Shown: positions 58,043-64,000 of the stretch, piece after piece
Layout of the letters: each line of letters starts with the position of its first letter
Position numbering within the stretch: the first letter of the stretch is position 1
DNA from: CAWHXG01 sp963833235
Lineage (GTDB): Bacteria; Pseudomonadota; Alphaproteobacteria; Rhodobacterales; Rhodobacteraceae
Reading direction: 5' to 3'
DNA: 64,000 nucleotides
Assembly (NCBI GenBank): GCA_963833235.1
Contig: CAWHXG010000001.1
Location: 1,426,001 to 1,490,000 of the forward strand
Notes under the pieces: model-generated
What the model was told of the DNA's origin: nothing
Seen by the model: the letters and a program-made list of their open reading frames with translations, nothing else
Databases searched by the model: none
Translations under genes and position numbers: made by a program

Positions 58043-58785
58043 GCCGCGCCGTCCTTCAGCACCAGATCGACCTTCATCGTGAAGGCATCGCCGCGATAGA
58101 CGGAACGGACGTATTCGAAGGCGACGCCGTGCTGATCCCGGGTCAGGCGGGTCAGCCGCAGCACCGGATCGCCCGGTGCGAGATCGAGCTGCAGGGCCAG
58201 CTCCCGCCCGGCCGCCGCCGCCTCCATCGTTTGCTCGGCGGCGGTGGGATGCAGGCCGTGGCGGTCGCGCAGCAGGGCATAGGCCGACTGCGTCGCGAAG
58301 TCCGCCTGCTGGTAGAAGTCCGGCGCCCGTGCGGCCACGATCTCGGTCGTCTCCACCGCCACATGGGCGCCATCGACCAGCCGCACCCGCGTCAGCCGGT
58401 GCACCGGCGTGCCGGCCATCAGGCCAAGGGCGGTCGCCGTCTCGCGCTCGGCCGGGCAGGTGCCGGCCTGGATGACGATGGAGGTCACCCGCCGCCCCTG
58501 CCGTTCCATCGCCTGGGTGAACCCGGTCAGCGAGGCGAGCTCCTGCCGGATCGCTCCGGCCCGCACGAAGGTGCCGTGGCCGATCCGCGTCTCCAGCAAC
58601 CCCCGGCCGGTGAGATGCTGCAAGGCTTGCCTTGCGGTCATCCGGCTGATCCGCCGGGTCGCCGCCAGCGTGCGTTCCGAAGGCAGCCGCGCGCCGACCT
58701 GCAGCAGGCCGGAGCGAATGTCGCGCTCGATCTCGTCGGCGATGCGCCGATAGCGGGCCGCGGGCGGGGTGGTGGTCCGGTCCAT
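58039..58785 (-). CDS. GntR-family regulator (HutC/NagR-DasR type)
   Basis: The 248-residue protein has an N-terminal winged HTH (ARYRRIADEIERDIRSGLLQVGARLPSERTLAATRRISRMTARQALQHLTGRGLLETRIGHGTFV) and a C-terminal UTRA effector domain (VHRLTRVRLVDGAHVAVETTEIV ... RLTRDQHGVAFEYVRSVYRGDAF). DasR/NagR members sense amino-sugar phosphates and bind TGGTnnnnACCA-like sites. Such a site lies 6 bases upstream of its own start codon, suggesting autoregulation and operon control. Confidence 0.93.
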   Translation of the reverse strand: MDRTTTPPAARYRRIADEIERDIRSGLLQVGARLPSERTLAATRRISRMTARQALQHLTGRGLLETRIGHGTFVRAGAIRQELASLTGFTQAMERQGRRVTSIVIQAGTCPAERETATALGLMAGTPVHRLTRVRLVDGAHVAVETTEIVAARAPDFYQQADFATQSAYALLRDRHGLHPTAAEQTMEAAAAGRELALQLDLAPGDPVLRLTRLTRDQHGVAFEYVRSVYRGDAFTMKVDLVLKDGAA

Positions 58786-58790
58786 ACGCA

Positions 58791-58808
58791 GATTGGTACA
58801 GACCAATC
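58791..58808 (-). promoter_or_regulatory. DasR/NagR-like operator
   Basis: GATTGGTACAGACCAATC, a perfect 7-bp inverted repeat with a 4-base centre. It keeps the TGGT-N4-ACCA core of the dre site recognised by DasR/NagR regulators. It lies between the FGGY kinase stop (58836) and the GntR start (58785). Confidence 0.8.
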
Positions 58809-58835
58809 GGCGGCAGGCAAGAGGTTTTGTGCCCC

Positions 58836-60332
58836 TCAGGGTGCCTCGCGCAGAAGCCGGTCGCGGTAGGCCCGATACCGCGCCCGGACCGGCCCCCAAT
58901 CTTCTCCGGTCGGGGCATGTCTGCGCCCGCCCGGGGATTGCAGTATCCGGCTTGCGGTTCGCGCATCCGGGTAATGCCCGATCGCGACACCGGCCAGCAT
59001 CGCGGCCCCGCGCGCGCCGAATTCCGACCCCTCGGGCACGCGCACCTCGCGGCCGAGCGCGTTCGCGATCATTCCGCACCAGCCTGCGCTGTTGCTGCCG
59101 CCGCCGGTCAGCGTGACCGTGGCGTCGGGCGCGAGGCCGAGGGCGTCGGCCAGATCGGCGATGGCCAGGGCCACCCCCTCCTGCACGGCGCGCAGCAGCT
59201 CCGCCCGCCCATGGCCGCCATGCAGGCCGCAGAACTGCGCCCGTGCCCGCGCCGAAGCGACCGGCGCGATGATGCCGCTCTCGCTGAGATAGGGCAGATA
59301 GGTCACCCCGTTCGCCCCCACGGGCACGGCGGCGACCATCCGGTCGAGACGCTGGAACCCGTCCGGCGCCCTGGCCAGATCGGGGGCCAGCAGCGCCATC
59401 GCCCAATCGAGGTTGAGCGTGCCCGCGACGTTGACCATCGCCCGGAACCAGTGCCGGTCGGGCATCGAGAAAAGCAGCCCCAGATCCGGCGGATCGAAGA
59501 CCGGCGCGTCGCTGACCCGCCCCAGCATGCAGGTGGTGCCCAGAACCGCGGTCGCCATGCCCGGCGCCAGCCCTCCGGCGCCCAGTACGCTCGCCACCAC
59601 GTCGCCGGCACCCACGGCGACGGGCAGGCCGGGCGGCAGGCCGATCTGGGCCGCGATATCGGGCAGCAGCCCGCCGGCGATCTCGGTCGAACCGCGCGTG
59701 GCCGGGAAGAGCGGCGCCAGATCGCCCAGCCCGAAGAGGTCGCGCATCGCAGCACTCGGCCCCTGCGCGCGGGCATCGCCGGGGGCCACGGCCGCCTCGG
59801 ACCGGTCGATGGCCACCGTGCCGGTCAGCCGGGCGCGCAGGAAATCCTTGTAGGAGACGACATGCGCCGCCCGGGCCAGGATCTCGGGCTCTTCCTCGCG
59901 CAGCCAGGCCAGAAGCGGCAGCGTGCAGCCCTGCTGCAGGACGGACCCGGAACTGGCGAAGATGGTGGAGCGAAGATCCGGCTGCCGGGCGATCATCCGC
60001 TCCAGCAGGGGCTGGCTGCGGCTGTCTTCCCAGTTGATGCCCGGCCGCAGTGGCGAGAGCGCCCCGTCGAGCAGCCATGCACCGACCATCGCGCCGGTGA
60101 TCCCGATGGCGCCGAAATCGCCCGGTCCCCGTTCGCTGCCCGCCACGGCCTCGCGCAGCACATCGCGGGTGGCGGTCCAGCAGGCCTCCGGGTCCGCCTC
60201 GACCCAGCCGGGACGAGGGCGGGCGAGGGGGGTGCGCCGGCTCGCGACCGCAAGTTCCCTCCCCTCCGGATCGAAGCAGACAGCCTTGACGAGGGAAGAT
60301 CCCGCGTCGATCCCGATGAGGTGTCCGGTCAT
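58836..60332 (-). CDS. FGGY-family carbohydrate kinase of unknown substrate
   Basis: The 498-residue kinase has the FGGY fold: HLIGIDAGSSLVKAVCFDPEGRELA (phosphate loop), PGWVEADPEACWTATRDVLREAV, GAIGITGAMVGAWLLD, VAVGAGDVVASVLGAGGLAPGMATAVLGTTCMLG, and in the second half VTLTGGGSNSAGWCGMIANALGREVRVPEGSEFGARGAAMLAG. Family members phosphorylate ketoses, polyols and related sugars. It is the first gene of the amino-sugar operon, which has no ROK- or BadF-type GlcNAc kinase, so it may supply the phosphorylation step. Confidence 0.9.
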   Translation of the reverse strand: MTGHLIGIDAGSSLVKAVCFDPEGRELAVASRRTPLARPRPGWVEADPEACWTATRDVLREAVAGSERGPGDFGAIGITGAMVGAWLLDGALSPLRPGINWEDSRSQPLLERMIARQPDLRSTIFASSGSVLQQGCTLPLLAWLREEEPEILARAAHVVSYKDFLRARLTGTVAIDRSEAAVAPGDARAQGPSAAMRDLFGLGDLAPLFPATRGSTEIAGGLLPDIAAQIGLPPGLPVAVGAGDVVASVLGAGGLAPGMATAVLGTTCMLGRVSDAPVFDPPDLGLLFSMPDRHWFRAMVNVAGTLNLDWAMALLAPDLARAPDGFQRLDRMVAAVPVGANGVTYLPYLSESGIIAPVASARARAQFCGLHGGHGRAELLRAVQEGVALAIADLADALGLAPDATVTLTGGGSNSAGWCGMIANALGREVRVPEGSEFGARGAAMLAGVAIGHYPDARTASRILQSPGGRRHAPTGEDWGPVRARYRAYRDRLLREAP

Positions 60333-60549
60333 GGGGCGGGTCCTGGCTGGGCGTTCGTATCGAGAGGCGGAGAGTGGTGCAGCATCGCCCCGTGATCGCA
60401 AGGGTCACCCTGTCGCGGATTAGGCGTTCCAGGTGCCTGGGGCCTGGTGTCCAGGGGCCGTGCGGGCCGCCCGCGGGACCATTCCCAGCCCGCGGATGGC
60501 GCGTCGTCTCGACCTGCGGACGTCACGGGCGCCGAACGCCCGGCCCCGC

Positions 60550-61233
60550 TCAGTCGGCGTAGATTTGCGGATAGAGGTTCCGCATCGCCGCCTCGTCGAA
60601 CTCCGCCTTGAACTGGTGGCGATCCTTGATGGCCTGCGCCCGGCCGGCGGCGGGCCGCGCGTCGATCTCGGCCATGGCGCGGGCGATGTTGGGATAGGCG
60701 TCCATCGCCTGCGGATCGTCGAGCATGAAGGGAATGCGGTTGGCCCAGCCCCAGAGGGCCATATCGACGATCCCGTATGCCTCGCCCATCATCCAGCGGT
60801 CCCGGCCCAGCCGATCCTCGATCACCTGCCAATGTCGCCGCGCCTCATAGGCATAGCGTTTCTTCGGGTAGGGATCGTCGCACGGCGCGAAATTGTGGAA
60901 ATGCACCGCCTGACCGGAATAGGGGCCGATGCCCGAGGCGATGAACATCAGCCAAGAAAAAAGCTGCCCACGATCTAACGGCGTATCGGGCGGCAGGAAC
61001 TGGCCCGTCTTCTCGGCAAGATAGAGCAGGATGGCGTTGCTGTCGAAGACCACGGCGTCGCCGTCGATCAGCACGGGCACCTTGCCGTTGGGGTTGAGCG
61101 CGCGGAAGCCGTCCTGATGCTGGTCGCCCAGCCGGGTATCGACGGGCACTGCCTCGTAATCCAGCCCGGCCTCTTCGAGGAAAAGCGCCACCTTCATCGG
61201 GTTCGGCGCCATGTTGTAGAAGAACTTCAGCAT
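60550..61233 (-). CDS. Glutathione S-transferase, YfcG/nu-class-like
   Basis: A 227-residue protein with an N-terminal thioredoxin-like domain (KFFYNMAPNPMKVALFLEEAGLDYEAVPVDTRLGDQHQDGFRALNPNGKVPVLIDGDAVVFDSNAILLYLAEK, with the VPVL cis-Pro and DSNAI glutathione site) and an alpha-helical C-terminal domain (MGEAYGIVDMALWGWANRIPF). It resembles YfcG-type disulfide oxidoreductases. It diverges from the NAD-kinase-like gene across a 213-base gap. Confidence 0.9.
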   Translation of the reverse strand: MLKFFYNMAPNPMKVALFLEEAGLDYEAVPVDTRLGDQHQDGFRALNPNGKVPVLIDGDAVVFDSNAILLYLAEKTGQFLPPDTPLDRGQLFSWLMFIASGIGPYSGQAVHFHNFAPCDDPYPKKRYAYEARRHWQVIEDRLGRDRWMMGEAYGIVDMALWGWANRIPFMLDDPQAMDAYPNIARAMAEIDARPAAGRAQAIKDRHQFKAEFDEAAMRNLYPQIYAD

Positions 61234-61446
61234 TCCGGTCTGGTCCTTTCCGGCGCCGTCCGGCGCGGCTTGGGGGTCGCGGCAGGGTCGTGGCCGTGCG
61301 GCGGCGCGCGAGCATAGGATGTGCCCGTTCGCCCCCCGCCGCCGGTTGTTGCCGCTGTCTGGCGGCGGCGCTATGTGGCCAAAGTGAGCGGCCTGGCGAG
61401 ACGGACGTTCGGGCGATTGCCCAAGGCTGTCAATCCCGGGAAGAAT

Positions 61447-62562
61447 ATGGCGATGCGGATCGGTCTTGTCGTCAATCCCGTGGCTGGCCTCGGCGGCGCC
61501 GTCGGTCTGAAGGGCACCGATGGCCCGGGGGTCGTGGCCGAGGCGTTGCTGCGGGGGGCTGTGGCCCAGGCCGGGCCGCGGGCGCGGCGGGCGCTGGCAC
61601 TGCTGGCGGCACGGGTTCCCGGGGCGCCGATCACCCTGGCGCCCGGCCCGCTCGGGGCCGAGTGGGCCGAGGGCCTCGATCTGAACGCGCGCCTTCTCGA
61701 TATCGACCGGACGGGAACGCCGCGCGACACACGGGCCGCCGCCGCCGGGATGGCCAGGCTCGATCTGTGCGTTTTCGCGGGCGGCGACGGCACTGCCCGC
61801 GACGTCGCCGCCGCCCTGCCGCCCGGGATGGCGCTGCTGGGCATCCCCTGCGGGGTAAAAATGCATTCCGGCGTCTTCGCCATCACCCCCGAAGCGGCAG
61901 GCGCGCTGCTGGCCGACCTCATCGAACGGCCCGCCCGGGTCGCCTGGAACAACGCGGCCGAGATCATGGATATCGACGAGGCCGCCCTGCGCGCCGGGCG
62001 CATCTCTCCCCGGCTCTACGGGTTGGCGCGGGCGCCGCAATTGCGCGGGCGGATGCAAGCGGCGAAGGGCGGCCCCGCGCAGGATGCAGCCGAGGCCCTG
62101 CAGGGCGCCGCCGCGGACGTCGCGCGCGAGATGCAGCCCGGCACGCTTTACGTGATCGGGCCGGGAACGAGCGCCTGCACCGTGATGCGCGCCGCAGGGC
62201 ACGTGCCTACGCTGCTGGGAACGGATGCGGTGCTGGATGGATCAGTCGTGGCCCGCGATGCAGGATCGGTAGAGCTTTACGATCTGGCACGGGGTCGCCC
62301 CGTGCGCCTCGTTCTGGGGGTGACCGGCCAGCAGGGCTTCCTGCTGGGGCGTGGCAACCAGCAGATCGGCACCGCCCTGATCGCGGCGGCGGGGCGCGCC
62401 GGGCTGATCGTACTGGCGACGCCCGGCAAGCTGGCGGCACTGGCAGAACCGGTACTTCGGGTCGATACCGGGGATCCCGCCCTCGATGCCGCGCTGGCCG
62501 GCTTCGTCCGCGTTCGCACCGGCGCCGGGCGCGTGACGATGATGCGCATCTCTGCGAGTTGA
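61447..62562 (+). CDS. ATP-NAD kinase family protein (COG3199 type)
   Basis: A protein of about 371 residues starting MAMRIGLVVNPVAGLGGAVGLKGTDG. The diacylglycerol/NAD-kinase fold motif is FAGGDGTARDVAAALPPGMALLGIPCGVKMHSGVFAITPEAAG. These longer, distant NAD-kinase relatives (AcoX-like) have unproven substrates. ATG 61447 was chosen over an upstream GTG because the family starts here. It lies 74 bases before the GcvPA-like gene on the same strand, so they may be co-transcribed. Confidence 0.85.
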   Translation: MAMRIGLVVNPVAGLGGAVGLKGTDGPGVVAEALLRGAVAQAGPRARRALALLAARVPGAPITLAPGPLGAEWAEGLDLNARLLDIDRTGTPRDTRAAAAGMARLDLCVFAGGDGTARDVAAALPPGMALLGIPCGVKMHSGVFAITPEAAGALLADLIERPARVAWNNAAEIMDIDEAALRAGRISPRLYGLARAPQLRGRMQAAKGGPAQDAAEALQGAAADVAREMQPGTLYVIGPGTSACTVMRAAGHVPTLLGTDAVLDGSVVARDAGSVELYDLARGRPVRLVLGVTGQQGFLLGRGNQQIGTALIAAAGRAGLIVLATPGKLAALAEPVLRVDTGDPALDAALAGFVRVRTGAGRVTMMRISAS

Positions 62563-62636
62563 TCGCGCCCGTGCGATATGCGAACTTTTGTGCAGACTTC
62601 ACGGAACGTCCGGATTCGAACCCAAGGACCCGACCC

Positions 62637-64000
62637 ATGGCAACCCAGACGAAGAGCCATCCCTGGATGGCCAATTCTGCCCCCGGGGTGATCGACGAGA
62701 TGCTGGCCGAGATCGGCGTCGAATCCGTCGAGGCGCTGTTCGAGCAGATCCCAGCAGATCACTTCCGCAGCACCCCGCTTGAGCTGCCGCCCGCGCTGAC
62801 CTCGGAGATCGAGCTGCGGCGCGACCTTCTGGCCAAGCTCGGCCGCAACTCTCGATTGCGAGGCCAATCTAAGCTTCCTCGGCGCCGGCGTCTGGCAGCA
62901 CCACGTGCCCGCCGTCGTCGACGAGATCGTCGGGCGCACCGAATTCACCACCAATGTCTGGGGCAGCTACCAGTCCGACCACGGGCGCAACCAGGCCTGG
63001 TTCGAGTTCTCCGTCGCAGCTCGGCGCAGTTGCTCGAACCTCGATGTGGTGCAGCTGCCGGTCTACTCGTGGGGCTGCGCGACCGGGCATGCGATCCGCA
63101 TGGCCGGCGCGGCTGACCGGCCGGCCCAAGGTGCTGGTGCCGCAGCTCTCCGACCCCGAGCGGCTGAGCGGTGATCCGCACCTATTGCCAGCCCCGGAGA
63201 TGGCGAGCCACATCGACGTGGTGGTGGTGGCCGCCGACCCGACGACCGGCCGGCTCGACCTGGACGATCTCACGGCCAAGCTCGGCTACGGACGTGGCGG
63301 CGGTCTACTTCGAGAACCCGGCGCTATCTGGGCACGATCGAGGCCGAGCGCCGCCGAGATCGCGCGGCGGCCCGCGCGGCAGGGGCCGAGACCATCGTGG
63401 GCGTCGATCCGATCTGAGCCTGGGCGTGATGACGGCACCGGGCGACTATGGCGCGGACATCGTGACCGGCCCGGTGCAGCCGCTCGGCGTTCACATGCAA
63501 TGCGGTGGCGGCGTCGGCGGCTTCATCGCCTCGCGCGACGAGGAGCGTTACGTGCGCGAGTACAACGGCTTTCTCGTCTCCATCGCGGAGACGCGCGGAG
63601 CCGGGGCAGAGGGGCTTCGGCCTCGCCTGCCCGCATCAGAACTCCTACGGATCGCGCGAGCACGGCAAGGACTGGACCGGCAATTCCACCTATCTCTGGG
63701 CCATCGCCGGCGCCGTCTACATGAGCCTTCTGGGGCCGGAGGGCTTCCGCGAGGTGGGCGATCTGATCGTGGCGCGCGCGCGGTATGCCGCGCGGCATGC
63801 TGGGCGAGGTGCCCGGCGTGTCGCGTCGTCTGGCCGGACGGCTACGTTCAAGGAGTTCGTGGTCAACTTCGACGGCACCGGTCGCACGGTGGCCGAGATC
63901 AACGACGCGCTGCGCGCACGCGGCATCTTCGGCGGCTGGACCTTTCGGGCGAGGGCCTCGGCCTCGGCCAGTCGCGCGCTCTACTGCGTCACCGAAATCC
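62637..64000 (+). CDS. gcvPA: Glycine dehydrogenase subunit 1-like (GcvPA) protein, partial and with many indels
   Basis: The start MATQTKSHPWMANSAPGVIDEMLAEIGVESVEALFEQIP is intact. Across the shifts the product reads as GcvPA, the N-terminal half of two-part glycine decarboxylase: CEANLSFLGAGVWQHHVPAVVDEIVGRTEF, SDHGRNQAWFEF, LDVVQLPVYSWGCATGHAIRMAARLTGR, MASHIDVVVVAADPTTGRLDLDDL, GPVQPLGVHMQCGGGVGGFIASRD, CPHQNSYGSREHGKDWTGNSTYLWAIAGAVYMSLLG and SALYCVTEI. At least twelve third-position indels occur (TCTC 62850, TCCG 63010, GCAG 63026, GAAC 63036 and others). The PLP-binding half (GcvPB) should lie beyond the window. Confidence 0.87.

Noticed and set aside
62563..62636. Glycine riboswitch before the gcvPA-like gene
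   Set aside because: Only 74 bases are available and I see none of the conserved glycine aptamer core.

Overview
The window is a G+C-rich chromosomal segment, by eye around two thirds G+C, packed with short-spaced, translationally coupled bacterial operons. It fits an alphaproteobacterium of the Rhodobacterales (Rhodobacteraceae/Paracoccaceae). The evidence is an opgG-opgI-opgH glucan operon laid out as in Rhodobacter sphaeroides, a petABC cytochrome bc1 operon, a tctCBA transporter, and promoter-like sites of the alphaproteobacterial general stress sigma factor EcfG (GGAAC-N16/17-GTT). I see no prophage, insertion sequence, CRISPR array or rRNA.

Layout: leuD end, an EEP-fold protein, leuB and an EamA exporter (1-3.8 kb); tRNA-Pro; tctCBA plus an AbrB-type membrane protein on the minus strand (4-8 kb); opgGIH (8.7-12.3 kb); a cell-envelope/stress block of small proteins, DUF2945, PLDc_N, YihY, host-attachment, DUF4112 and Pmp3 (12.5-15.4 kb); a repeat-bearing membrane protein coupled to a ClpP-fold protein (15.5-17.8 kb); trkH-trkA, an MscS channel and a PcaD-type hydrolase (18-22 kb); a pyruvate dehydrogenase operon aceE-aceF-lpdA with a lipoyl domain fused to LpdA (22.2-28.1 kb); adenine deaminase and AMP nucleosidase, together a route from AMP to hypoxanthine (28.4-31.8 kb); HU, EamA, PRC-barrel, aroC and DUF1203 (32-35.7 kb); petABC (35.7-38.5 kb); an outer-membrane barrel, mtaB, dapF and tRNA-Lys (38.9-41.9 kb); a BON-MscS channel and a gamma-glutamyltransferase-like enzyme (42-45.4 kb); a complete ribose operon rbsBACDR with a perfect LacI-type operator (45.9-51 kb); a ten-gene amino-sugar operon with a GntR/DasR-like operator (51.2-60.3 kb); a GST, an NAD-kinase-like protein and the start of a GcvPA-type glycine decarboxylase subunit (60.5-64 kb).

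The most unusual signal is quality-related. Genes in two blocks (about 26-31.7 kb and 62.8-64 kb), plus a few sites elsewhere, carry dozens of single-base insertions or deletions. Nearly every one falls at the third position of a codon, and the usual form is two alternative and mostly synonymous third bases written side by side. This looks like synonymous strain or copy variation converted into indels during consensus building. It does not look like random sequencing error or real gene decay. The affected genes are probably intact in the cell.
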